Of a stretch of 64,000 nt of DNA, positions 32,901 to 55,817 are shown piece by piece. Origin of the DNA: Euglena gracilis (Eukaryota > Euglenida > Euglenophyceae > Euglenales). The position numbers and the translations under genes are program-made. The DNA lies in the NCBI GenBank assembly GCA_039621445.1, contig CP154956.1, forward strand, positions 59,963,178 through 60,027,177. Direction: 5' to 3'. A model generated the notes under the pieces. It worked only from the letters and a program-made list of their open reading frames with translations. It was not told the DNA's origin and searched no databases. Positions within the stretch are counted from its first letter, which is position 1. Every line of letters begins with the position of its first letter.

Positions 32901-34182
32901 TTCAATTTTGGCTTCTGCAGCCCAGCTGGGGTGGGGGGGGGACAAAGCCAGCCCAAAGGGTCGTGAAGGGATGTGCCTCCCGTGTATTTCTGGTGTGAAG
33001 TGCCAGAAATCTCGCGTGACCCCGAAAGCCCTCCAATGTTCAGCCGAGCCCCCCAAGGGGCCTCGGCCACAGGTTGCTGTGGTGAAAATAAACTCTCGCG
33101 GCTGGAAGAACACAGACTGGATGAACCTTGTCTTGGACAAGGGGGGATGTCTGGAAGAATTCAAACAGAGTCCTTGCGGCGGAGCAAATCCGTGTCCTCT
33201 TCTTCCCTCTCACAGGATTTCAAGAAGCTTTTCCAACATGTCGAAGCAGAGGCCACTGGTCGAGTGTCGCTTGAAGTGGAAGAAGGCCAGTGTTTCACAT
33301 TCATCTGTGGGTTGCACAGAGTTCAACACCAGGAGGTTGCTGCCAGGTAAACCGCCTTCTGATAAGGAAGTTTCTGAATCCTCTGTTATGTATTATGTGT
33401 GTATGTACATTTCTCACTCCCACATCTTTGGTGAGGCCTCTCATTTTGACGAAGGTTGCCCCCCCCCCCAGGATTTGGGGGCTAATTTGGTGCAGGTTTG
33501 GGTGCTGCAATGGGGAGGCACGTCGGCCGACCCACCCCAGAGAGGTGGATTTTGGGGTGTTTTAATGCACCCCGGTGTCCACAAAGGCCATTTTCAAGTG
33601 ATAATTGTTGCTTTTGTTCTTGAATAGCGGGAGTTGATTCCAACCCGGGGGGGGGGTCCAGCCAGCCAGCAACTTTTTTTTTTGCAGCCAGCAGCCGCAA
33701 CTTTTTTTTTGCAGCCGTGACCTTTTTCCCAGGGACTCCACGAAAGTTGGACCAGCTCAGCCGAGCCTCGAAACGTTTGCTGAAAACTTCTAACTGGATT
33801 TGAAGGGTTTTTTTTGCCGGTTTTTCAGGACCCACCGGGTCCAGCCCAGCAGCCAGCTGGACTGGACCCCTCCTCCCCCAGCGGCGCCCCCTTTTTTTCC
33901 CAGCCAGCGGCTTTTCGAGCCTGCTGGCTGGATCCCCCTGGGTGCTTCCGAAATTCCCTTACTGGGAACACAGATTGTTTGTTCCCCCCCAGGCACACAT
34001 CAGAACCCCCTCCCTCTGGTTGGTGAAAGGAGTCAGGTTCAACATGGCTGTATTTGCTTCAAGAAAAGCATCTGCAAGTGAATTCATGTTGATTGTGCAA
34101 ATCAATCCAGCAAAATATGTTTTTGTGCATCACTTTCAGGTTGCAAATCGCATCAACTGAATTGGAGGCTTGCCATTTGCAG
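20843..34182 (+). CDS. IQ-motif, coiled-coil protein (partial gene model, at least eight exons)
   Basis: The supported exons are 20843-20948, 21127-21421, 22744-22927, 27974-28135, 28764-28979, 30891-30980, 33216-33346 and 34140-34182. All have GT-AG borders, and every junction keeps one frame (phases 1,2,0,0,0,0,2,0 at exon ends). The product has one IQ motif (IQSLWRGVKGRRQ) that should bind calmodulin or a myosin-type light chain. An acidic DEEEDEED stretch follows, then long Glu/Arg/Gln-rich helices with regularly spaced Trp (EWWELR, AWRLHRER, EWIELQ, KWRARW). No catalytic domain is visible. I recognise no named family; cytoskeletal or flagellar scaffold proteins have this look, but that is inference. 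The first and last exons are missing. A candidate next exon is 36797-36851. Introns of 0.1-5 kb are filled with repeats. Confidence 0.62.
21127..21421 (+). CDS. IQ/coiled-coil gene, exon with the IQ motif
   Basis: The acceptor is CGAGGTCAG. The exon encodes an IQ motif at its start, an acidic run, and basic/aromatic helices ending KKWGLIN. The donor AT|GTGTGA leaves phase 2, which matches the next exon. Reading past the donor meets a stop only six codons later. Confidence 0.7.
21600..22450. repeat. Array of TGTGGACTCAGTCCACA palindromes
   Basis: At least six units occur (about 21608, 21640, 21705, 22195, 22240, 22285) with the core TGTGGACT(C/G)AGTCCACA flanked by AAACACACTGTTTTT and its mirror AAAAACAGTGTGTG. 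Some units are broken to half-sites. Near 22100-22135 there is also a GGGACCGGGCG/CGCCCGGTCCC hairpin with loop ACGAAGG. All lie in the first large intron of the IQ gene. Confidence 0.8.
22744..22927 (+). CDS. IQ/coiled-coil gene exon
   Basis: The acceptor is GGTATTTGTACAG and the donor is CATGCAA|GTGTGT. The exon encodes VFSLGAEEIQGREL, then ATRIVAFYETAARQQ, and ends RQLAALHMQ. It is amphipathic and probably helical. Phase 2 in, phase 0 out. Confidence 0.66.
23220..24340. repeat. Degenerate repeats with CATGGGTTTCGGG / TTTTCGGCTCAAAAACAGG
   Basis: At least three imperfect units near 23235-23345, 23350-23530 and 23575-23700 share TTTTTTGACCC, GGTTTCGGGnCAAAA, GCTGGCGGGTC and CGCTCA..TTCGGCTC. 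Related but more diverged units continue to 24340, with 'TTTTCGAGATATTTTGAAAA' near 24076 and 24246. The long frame across this stretch is a by-product and not a gene. Confidence 0.65.
24423..24690. repeat. Dispersed repeat R24, copy 1
   Basis: It contains ACATTTCCGGAAGTAATGTA, TTTTTGGACCC, GGCAATCCTACCCAGTTTGG, CGCGGGTGAATAACTCGGGC, GAAATCCAGTCGCTCGCGAC and GATAATCTGCCGGTTCCCGA. Copy 2 is at 25521-25790. The 3' part only recurs at 38137-38240. Confidence 0.82.
25521..25790. repeat. Dispersed repeat R24, copy 2
   Basis: Direct repeat of 24423-24690 with the same order of words and small differences. Confidence 0.82.
26230..26460. mobile_element. Short inverted-repeat element E9 (TA flanked)
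   Basis: The ends are CCCGCCCCCCTTGTCGTACG and its reverse complement, flanked by TA at 26228-26229 and 26461-26462. Inside, the unit TTTACGACCACCCCCC..GGTCGCAGGTTGCAG is present twice in direct order and once inverted. It is 231 bp and non-coding. Confidence 0.72.
27974..28135 (+). CDS. IQ/coiled-coil gene exon
   Basis: The acceptor is CCCCTTCCCTGCAG and the donor is TTACAG|GTTTGG; phase 0 on both sides, 54 codons. It encodes FAARSRVMEEQHLAWLQLQE and ends AHAEWIELQLQ. The composition (Ala, Glu, Gln, Arg, Leu) is typical of a coiled coil. Confidence 0.75.
28262..28322 (+). CDS. Possible alternative exon of the IQ/coiled-coil gene
   Basis: The acceptor TTGTCCACAACAG and donor GAAG|GTAATT are well formed, and the frame (ALLVNRIFPVIWRAKD) follows the previous exon in phase 0. 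It ends in phase 1 and does not join the next supported exon in frame, so it is either a decoy, or needs a further small exon. Confidence 0.25.
28764..28979 (+). CDS. IQ/coiled-coil gene exon
   Basis: The acceptor is TTCACCCCCAG and the donor is CTGGAG|GTTTGT; phase 0 on both sides, 72 codons. It encodes CQDEEQALRKQFLSR, EILYLETEEVKWRARWSIRE and EAQQQLQNLE. It is strongly helical and charged. Confidence 0.78.
29405..29426. repeat. GGCGCC-TTC-GGCGCC hairpin
   Basis: Perfect stem with a three-base turn (GGCGCCTTCGGCGCCGGG). Close matches are at 34958-34975 and 58344-58360; variants are at 11949-11963, 13371-13384, 31898-31912 and 35452-35470. Confidence 0.7.
30891..30980 (+). CDS. IQ/coiled-coil gene exon
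   Basis: The acceptor is CTCCCCTGCCCAG and the donor is TTTTCAG|GTCCCT; phase 0, 30 codons. It encodes IERLEILDEESREGALL and ends STRFQ. Confidence 0.68.
31490..32190. repeat. Dispersed repeat R31, copy 1
   Basis: This aligns with 34690-35235: GGTGGGTGGGGGGGGTCGAC pairs, CACCTCTTCCCGT, CACCAATTTTTGGACCCC, a GCCTTCGG(T/C)GTCGGGTGT hairpin, TTTTTTTTGACCCATTT, then CCATTGAAAATC and CCAAGAGAAAAAAT. About four in five bases match by eye. Confidence 0.72.
33216..33346 (+). CDS. IQ/coiled-coil gene exon
   Basis: A strong acceptor (CTCTTCTTCCCTCTCACAG) opens GAT TTC AAG in phase 0, matching the previous exon. The donor GCCAG|GTAAAC closes in phase 2. It encodes FKKLFQHVEAEATGRVSLEV and ends HRVQHQEVAA. 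Confidence 0.68.
34140..34182 (+). CDS. IQ/coiled-coil gene, last recognised exon
   Basis: A 43-nt exon between CATCACTTTCAG and TTGCAG|GTTTGT. The first G completes an arginine codon split from the previous exon; the product is LQIASTELEACHLQ. Phase 0 out. No stop codon is here, so the gene goes on. Confidence 0.6.
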
Positions 34183-34689
34183 GTTTGTTAATTTTTTTGA
34201 TTGGTTTGAACATATTTTTCCAACATTAGTTTGATAAGTAAATGCAGGGTGGTCTTTAAGTGGGGGGGGGCATCCATCTCTTTATGGTTTTGCAGGCCAA
34301 ACCCCCCCTGGGGTAGGGGGGGCTGCCAGCCAGCCCCGATTTTGGTCCAGCCCAGCTGCAGCAGCACTGGGGGGGGGGTGCAGCAGCCCAGCTAGCCCTG
34401 CTAGCCAGCCCCTGTTTGCTGGGTCCAGCCCAGAAAATTTGCGCCAAGAATCGACTTTTTTTTTTGGGCGAAAATGGTCAAGGAATGAATTTTTGGGATG
34501 TTTTGGGCGTTTTGGAGGGGGTTGTCAGATGCATATTTTTTTTTCAAAACTGTGTTTTGCAGGCCATTTTTTGGGTAATTGTTCAGTTTCGGTCCAGCCC
34601 GGCCCAGCTCAGGTCCCAAGGGAGGGGGGGGGCTAGCCAGCCTAAATTTCTAGTCCTAGCCCAGCAATCCCCCAGGGTCCTTAAAGTGA

Positions 34690-35235
34690 AGTTCAGGGCA
34701 GGCTTCTTTTTAAGGAAGTGCGCACCCCCTCCCCCCGGGGGGTGGGTGCTATCGGCAGGCAAGGGATGGGGCATTTTCGACCCCCCCCCCCGGGGGCAGG
34801 GCAGAACGGGAAACGGCCTCGCGGCCAGGGTGGTGGGTGGGGGGGGCGACCACCCCCCCACCCCCTGCATGGTGGGTGGGGGGGGGGTCGACGACCCCCC
34901 CCACCTCTTCCCGTTGTTCTGGTGGCACCAATTTTTGGACCCCAAAAATTTTTCCCCGCGCCTTCGGCGCCGGGTGTTTTTTTTTGACCCATTTTGGGAC
35001 CCATACACAAGGTCCCCCCAACCCCCCCAAAACCCCATTTTTTCACACCTTCCAAAATATCAACATTTTCTCGAAATTTTGATTTTGAGCGGTTTTTGAT
35101 GCAAAAAAAGCCATTGAAAATCAAAAAAATTCCAAGAGAAAAAATCTCAGTAAAATTTGGACTGTGCCAAAATTTTGTCCATTTTTTGAGCTTCGTTTTT
35201 TTTTTTACCCCCTCCTAAAAACTACCAATTTTTAA
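34690..35235. repeat. Dispersed repeat R31, copy 2
   Basis: Second copy of the 31490-32190 repeat, with the hairpin CGCGCCTTCGGCGCCGGG intact here. Confidence 0.72.
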
Positions 35236-36796
35236 CCTGAAAATTTTGAGTTTTTTTTTGTGAAAAAATGTGGTTTTCCATCAAAAAATCATGTGTTTGG
35301 GTTTCGTTTTTCAAAAAAAATTTTCAAAAATTTCCCCCGGCCAGCATCCCTGTTGGCCGAAATTGGTGAAAATGCTGTGGTGGGTGGGGGGGGGTCGACC
35401 CCCCCCACCTGGCCTTCCCGTTCTGCCCTGCCGGGGGGGGGGGGGGAGCCCCCAGCGCCGAAAGCGCCGGGGCCCGAAAATGGCCATTTTCAAAAGGAAA
35501 TTGGCTGGGTTGGCAGGCACTGGGGTCCAGAACCCACCCCCCAGGGGGCGGGGTGCCTGCTCTGGGCAGGCACCCCATTGCACAAGGCACCCCCCTGCCC
35601 CCCTGGGGTTGTTGAAAAGAAGCCTGGTATGGGGGGAACATAAAGCACGTTTTTTTTCTTCAATTTTGGCAAATTTCTGTGTTTTTTTAATATTTTTTGC
35701 GGGTTTTTGTGGGTTTTTTTGTTTTTTTTCTGGCGATTTTTCGTTTTCTGGAAATTGTTTTGTTTTGAAAAATTTGTCATTTTGGCCTCATTTTCCCCTG
35801 ACCAAATGTTTTGCACTTTTTTGTCATTTTTACTATTCCCAATCAACAAATTGCATATGCAAAAAAACACAAAAAGAAGCAAATAAATGCAAATAAATGC
35901 AAAAAGAAACGCAAGTTGCATGTTGCGTCAACGCCCCTGCCTGAAAGGACACCATTTTTTTTGTTAAGGACCACCCCTTAAGGACCGCCCTCAAGCGAAA
36001 GGGCCAGTCAAAGGCTGGACTGGGAGAAACGGGGTCGAAAATTTAAAAAGACGAAAATCACACTTTTTTATTTTTTTTTGCTATCCTTTTTATCCTTTTG
36101 GTTGGTTGGTGATGGCCCAGAATCCCAGAAATCGAAATTTTTTTTCGATGTTGACCTGTTTTTGCCAAGAAACTTTGAATTTTTTGTCCATTTTTTGTAG
36201 TTGAATGTATTGGGACAACAGAGTTTTTGATGCCCTGGCTGAATGTCAACGGTTTTTTTTTTTAATATGAGAATCGCTATCAGTGGCAAATCGCATGAAA
36301 ATTGGGCTGAATTTTGACAGATAACTTTTTTGGCCATTTCCCCCCCACGTTTTTCTGACATCAAACGTGGGAAAAAATGGCCAAAAAGGTCTGGTTTCCC
36401 TCGTTGGATTCCGGGGTGGTCGACCCTCCACACAATTGGAATGCGTTAAAAACCCTTGAAAAAACTTTTGGCCAGCTTTCGGCAGGGCCGGACTCACCGT
36501 GAGGCGTCCAGTGGCCCAAGCCCGCGCACTCTCCGAAAACCACCTGCACACTGGACTGGACTAAACCCTGGTGTGGGGGTGTTTTGGGGCAGACTTGGTC
36601 CACCCGACGCCTCAGTCAAGCCTTCCACAAAAAGTTAAATCACCCACAAACAATTGATCCCCCCCAAATCACAACAAGTATGAAATTTTCCACTTCCTCG
36701 ACACCACATTTCTTACCCTCGTGGGTGGTGGCCTCCTCACCCACCCTCCTGCCCTAGGATGGTTGGGTGGGTTTGGGCAGTTGAATCTCCCCCGAG

Positions 36797-36851
36797 TGGA
36801 GCGAGGAGGAGCACCTAGAGTCTCTGTTTCCTGCACGGGAGGATCTCAAAG
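36797..36851 (+). CDS. Candidate further exon of the IQ/coiled-coil gene
   Basis: After CTCCCCCGAG the frame reads WSEEEHLESLFPAREDLK and ends at CAAAG|GTTGCG, phase 0 in and phase 1 out. Phase and composition fit the gene upstream, but the acceptor is weak and the intron would be 2.6 kb. Confidence 0.3.
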
Positions 36852-37489
36852 GTTGCGGCCATTTTCAGGAGTTTCTGGCTGGATGGCTGGCTGGCTGGGT
36901 GGGTTGGGCACAGAGGAAGAAACCTCCCTCATAAACACTCATCACTCAAACAAACATCACTCATAATAGTTAGGCCAAGGAAAATCGGCGTCGATGGCGT
37001 CGAAAGAGAAATATGCTGGAAAAGATGTGGGGGGGGGGGGGCGTGGGGAAAAATTCACCAGGGTGGGAGTGGTTGATCCCTCACCCAAAGGAGGGATTCC
37101 TTGTCAACTCTGGGGATCTGAATCTGCATCAGGGGGCAGATGCATGAATGGCCTTGAAGCACCCAGGAAAGATGTCGTTTGTCGATTCTTGGGATTGATT
37201 GTGGATGGTCAACACAAAAAGAACAAACCCCTGTGAGGGCATACAATTGGCAGGCTTTCCACCTTTGCCATTTCTTATTTTAAAACTGAGACTTAAGGGA
37301 ATTCAAAAGAATTGACATTGGCAAATCTTCCTTCAGAGAGAGGTTGAAAAGCTCTCAGGCGCTTGGGAAAATTTGGGAAATGCAAACCTGAGCTCGAATT
37401 AAAGCCCAATTCCTCCAAACCCCAGCCGTCAAAATGAAATTCACTGACTAAAATTAACAAACTGACTGACTAACATTGACATTGAACTC

Positions 37490-37886
37490 TCCCCCCAAAT
37501 AATACCCCCCCCCCCCAAATAATACCCCCCCCAACATTATATCCCCCCTCAGGGTCCGAGTTCGCCGACCGAGTTAATACCCCCCGCTAATTTTTGGGCC
37601 AACGACCCAGATTTTGCACTGAAAATGTTGGGAAAACATAATTTCTGGCAATAAATTACAAGAAAACAATTTTTCTGGATCTCTGGCCTCCAAAATGCTA
37701 AATTTCATGAGAAAATACAATAAATGACCCCAAAGGGGGTTTCGGGTGCTACTTTGGGTCCTGTGGGACTTCGAAATTTTTCGGAAACTTTGTGGAGCTG
37801 ATACCCCCCAAATAACACCCCCCCCCCTCGGGCCGGGTCTTTGGGCGAAAAAAAAAATACCCTGGGGGGTATTATTTGGGTGGGGT
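37490..37886. mobile_element. Possible inverted-repeat element, AAATAATACCCCCC ends
   Basis: The left part repeats CCCCAAATAATACCCCCC twice. The right end is GGGGGGTATTATTTGGGTGGGG. A further CCCCCCAAATAACACCCC lies inside. No clean TA flank is seen, so the boundaries are uncertain. The structure is like E1-E9. Confidence 0.45.
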
Positions 37887-38136
37887 TTAACATTCACAAA
37901 CAACATTGAGTCAGATGTGAAGGGGCAAAAAAACCGAATGAAAAAATGACATTATAAACTGGGCCCAACTCAAACGTACCCCTGAAGAAAAACAAACATG
38001 AGGACAAAATGGGGGTAAAAATCAGACGGTGCATTCAAAAAAGGTGATTTTGTGCCAAAAAAGCAAACAAGGTGTCACAAAAGTGGCTCAAAACTCCTTC
38101 TAGTGCTCCCCTGCGGGCCAAAGAGTTGGGGGTCAT

Positions 38137-38240
38137 TCGGAAACTAGAAATCCAGTCGCTCGCGACTGGAAAAAAAAATCCCGGGAGCCGGAGCCGGGAT
38201 GATAGTGATAATCTGCCGGTTCCCGAGGTGCCCCGACCTG
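38137..38240. repeat. Dispersed repeat R24, partial copy 3
   Basis: Carries GAAATCCAGTCGCTCGCGAC and GATAATCTGCCGGTTCCCGA as at 24423-24690 and 25521-25790. Confidence 0.78.
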
Positions 38241-38638
38241 GGGGGCTGGTTGGACAAAAAACACATATTTGCAGACAATCTCCAGGCCCAAACTTGCTTA
38301 TTATCCCCCCCCCAATTAAGTCCAAAACCATGCATTTTTTACCGACTGCGGGAGGGGAGGGGAGGGTCACTTCCACTCTTCCAAAAGAACCAGCCAATCG
38401 TTTTTGGGGATAACCAGGCAGTCACCACCTCTCCGAGGTGGGGGGGGGGTCAGCCACACAGGGAAAATTGAGTGCAAACAAAAAAAGGTTAAAACATTCC
38501 ACCACCTTCGGCGCTGAATAGCGTTTGTGGCTATTTGCCCACCCCCTGCAGGGGAGAGGGCTTGGGCCAAAACCAGTAAGTCTCTCTGAAAACACCAGTC
38601 ATCCACGGGAGAGGGGGGGATCGGCCAGTGAATAAGTG

Positions 38639-38710
38639 ACTATATTATATATATATATATATATATATTATAATATATATAATATACATAATATTATATA
38701 TATTATATTC
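38639..38710. repeat. AT-rich simple repeat, (TA)n with TATTA variants
   Basis: Seventy bases of A and T with a pure (AT)13-like core and one C. Confidence 0.9.
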
Positions 38711-38905
38711 CGGCAACCTAGCGGCCAGTTTGTGAGAAAAATGTACCTTGTGAAACCTGTATTACCTAACGCGGATGTCCATGGGCTTCCAAATGCACCA
38801 TCGGCCACGAGGATTCAACAGCTCATGGCAAGCAGTTCCAGCTAGGAAACAAATATGAAACAAGATGGGCATCCCAAAAAGTTATTGGGTGCTGAGGTGG
38901 CGGTG

Positions 38906-53161
<14,256 letters not shown>

Positions 53162-53433
53162 CGCTGGAAAAGAAAAGAATCACCATAACCAGGTGACAAA
53201 TATACTGAAGTTGCTGCACACAATTTCAACGTGTGGTGTTTTGTGACCACTGATGGAAAAAGTTCCTGAACACATATTATTGTACAGTCGCACACAAACA
53301 GGCACCAACAGTCACCAATCGAAATTGGGCCATAAATGGCCATTAGCAGCCATTAGCGGCCGTTGGTGGGGGGTCTTTCTTTGGAAATGGTGGGAATGAA
53401 TTCCGCTGGTGTCATCATGTAAGAAAACCCCCC

Positions 53434-53658
53434 TCATGCCATATCCGGCAAGAAATGACAACCAATGGAGGTGATAGTGTCTATTGGCAGCAAAAAGGCA
53501 AAGGCTGGTGCAAAAAGACTGCTGTTATTGCAAGGCGATTTTTTGAAAGTGAGAGCTGACAGTGACTCATCAGACGTATTGAGTCGGTCATCGGTTTGAA
53601 CGGAATCAGGTGGCGTTGCAAGTGTCGGCAACTTGCCGTCGAGAATCCTGCACAACAC
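53434..53658 (-). CDS. Hypothetical exon or ORF upstream of the helicase
   Basis: After CACAATCTGT..GCAG the frame reads ILDGKLPTLATPP, SVQTDDRLNTSDESLSALTF and KKSPCNNS. Its composition is protein-like. It lies on the same strand as, and 230 bp downstream of, the hAT fragment. It does not resemble the hAT C-terminus, so its membership is unknown. Confidence 0.25.
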   Translation of the reverse strand: MLCRILDGKLPTLATPPDSVQTDDRLNTSDESLSALTFKKSPCNNSSLFAPAFAFLLPIDTITSIGCHFLPDMA

Positions 53659-53779
53659 AATCTGGGTACCCCGCCGTTTTTTTTTTTAGCATCGCCTTAT
53701 TGTGCTCGCTAGCTCAGAGGGACATTCCCTTGTTGTACTCCACTCTATCGCCCATAGAAACCACTGGCCCCTTTTCCAC

Positions 53780-54007
53780 CTAGATGTGAAGAAAAGCAAG
53801 GTGTTCATCTAGAATTTCGAAACAATGGAAATGCTGCCTGGGAATGCCCAAGGAGTGAAAGGGCACGCGCTCGGACAGGGCAGAAGAGTGTGGAGTCAAT
53901 AGATAAGCGCACGCTACTGGCGCAAAGCTGGGGAAATCCCTGACCCTTGCCTTCCACCACTCAACACATCCGTCACTTGGAAGAAAATTTTCCCTTGAAC
54001 GAAGCAC
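53780..54007 (-). pseudogene. hAT-family transposase C-terminal fragment
   Basis: The pattern EWWK.....FPSFAPVACAYL followed by the threonine/serine block and SALSERV matches the hAT dimerisation region (consensus WW....FP.LA..A..YL..P.TS..SERVFS). The match stops at SERV: the next residues are PFHSLGIPRQ and the frame ends within 30 codons. The N-terminal zinc finger and catalytic part are not found within several kb. It is a remnant of a DNA transposon, or a domesticated exon. Confidence 0.6.
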
Positions 54008-54204
54008 AGAAAGAAAATATAAAGAAAGATGGCAAATGTGGAGTTTCTATTTGGTTCATACAAAAACAACCGTTGTTCCGCTAAAATTAACCCGAAGTTG
54101 TATGACCCGAATAAACCCGACGTTGTTTGTTGTTGTAACCTGCCCCTGAAATGAGCATCCATTGTGCCCGAAATTGTGCACTAGAACTTTTTTTTCACTC
54201 ATCA

Positions 54205-54661
54205 TCAGCAACCTTTCTCTTTCACATTATTGGTAAGGTTTTCACGACACTTGCAAGGGACAACCTGAATGTGGTTGGCGGGGGGACTTGACAAGGCAAA
54301 ATTATGAACTTTTCCCACTCTGACAGGTTTACCAAGCGTAACCCAGCACCCATTTGTTTGGTTGAGACTATTTCGCTTATTTGCAAATTCGCTGGACAAA
54401 AGGCAGATCAAACAATCTGTTATATGTAAGGGAAAAAACATTGTTTTCTGCACAAAAGCAGCTTGTGTCATTTTTTTTGGAAAGCCTGGCAAACACATGG
54501 ACAGGGCAACATGGAGAATGAGGAAGGCCATTGCATTCAAGCAGCAAATGTCACAGTGCCGACGCAAGAGATATAGACATGATTTGCAAGTCAATATATC
54601 TGCACAAAGCCACCCGGTGAACCGCCCAAGGTGGTCCTTGCAAGCACGTGGCAAAATTTAA
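54205..54661. other. Open frames of unclear status on both strands
   Basis: A 149-codon minus frame (54654-54205) and a 99-codon plus frame (54362-54661) overlap. Neither has a recognisable motif; the minus one has scattered Cys/His (CADILTCKSC, HCDICC) that could be a broken zinc finger from the adjacent hAT element. Confidence 0.2.
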
Positions 54662-55714
54662 ACAAACAATGCTGCATCAAAAAACGAAAAATGAATTAAC
54701 CCCAAGGGCTTTGGCAACAACTTGACCTGAGATGGATGGCACGTGGACGGCAGCAATAAATGCAAAAGACTTGAGCACTGATGCACAACAACAAAAGCCC
54801 TGCCAAAATTCTCCAAATGCAACCAGTTTGAAAACCAATTCCCAATTCCTTCCAAATTACAAATAATTACCAGGCAAGAAATTCTAGACTGATTTTAAAA
54901 AATCAACAGGGGGTAACGCCTGATATAACTAACTCCCCACTCATAAAACCACTTCATGCTCATCAATCAGGGCGTCATTTGACGACCCCCCCCCCAACAG
55001 GGATCCAACTGCGGCTGGCAAATTTGGGCTGGCTGGAGAAAAAAAAGCTGCTAGCTAACCCCCCCTGCCCCCCCCCCCGTAGGGGTCCCGGCTCGTACAA
55101 GGCTTGACTGGGTGTCGAACTGGGAGCCAAAAAAATGAGATTTGCAAAAAAAAATGTATAAAACTTCCAACTCGGCAAAAAATACATTTTTTTTGGATCC
55201 AAATTTACCCAGTCCAGTGCTTTTCAGGCCTATTTTTGGTCATTTTTGGCCCCATTTTTCCACCTCCAAAAACAAAAAAAATCCGTCATCATCATGTCAT
55301 CATTCGGGCAGCTGGTAAATAAATAATACTCGCTGATGAGGGGGTCGGAGGGTCTGGGGGTGTCTGGGGGTAGGAGGGACTGAAAAAGGATGGTTGCTAG
55401 AAAAGGCTGGGAAAAGGCTGGAAAAAGGCTGCTGGCTGGCTGGACCCCCTCCGAGTGACAAGGTCCACTTCGTCCTGGGGAGGAAAATGCAGTTTCAACA
55501 AATTTTGTAAAATCAGATGACAGGTGCAAACCAATCGCACCAATCACCAGTGCTTTAAAATTGGTGTGGCAGTTGATGATGTAAAAAGTTGAAGTCACAC
55601 AGAGTTGAATGGGTTCACAAAGTCAAAACCATCTCCTCAAAAGCTGCATGGTGATGCACAAATCTTCAAAAAGGGAATTCATTTTCAAGTTAAAAAAAAT
55701 CAACAGAACGTACC

Positions 55715-55817
55715 TCAGTCGGCCAAGGGGTCATATTCTGCCTTCAGTTTGATCAGTACCTCATTCCGTCGAAGGAAACCCCCCATTCGGCATAGGGCAT
55801 TTGCCGCGAACAAAAGG
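55715..55817 (-). CDS. SOUL exon 6 (C-terminus)
   Basis: After AGAGCAGCCAG the frame reads LLFAANALCRMGG, FLRRNEVLIKL, KAEYDPLAD and stop. RRNEVLI is the closing signature of SOUL domains. Confidence 0.85.

Noticed and set aside
32862-33627. 258-codon plus frame
   Set aside because: It overlaps exon 33216-33346 in a different register; the exon has a strong acceptor and matching phases, and this frame has none of that beyond it.
36994-37236. 80-codon plus frame starting MASKEKYAGKDVG
   Set aside because: A plausible start, but it runs through a G run; the end could be an exon, but no phase link to the IQ gene was found.
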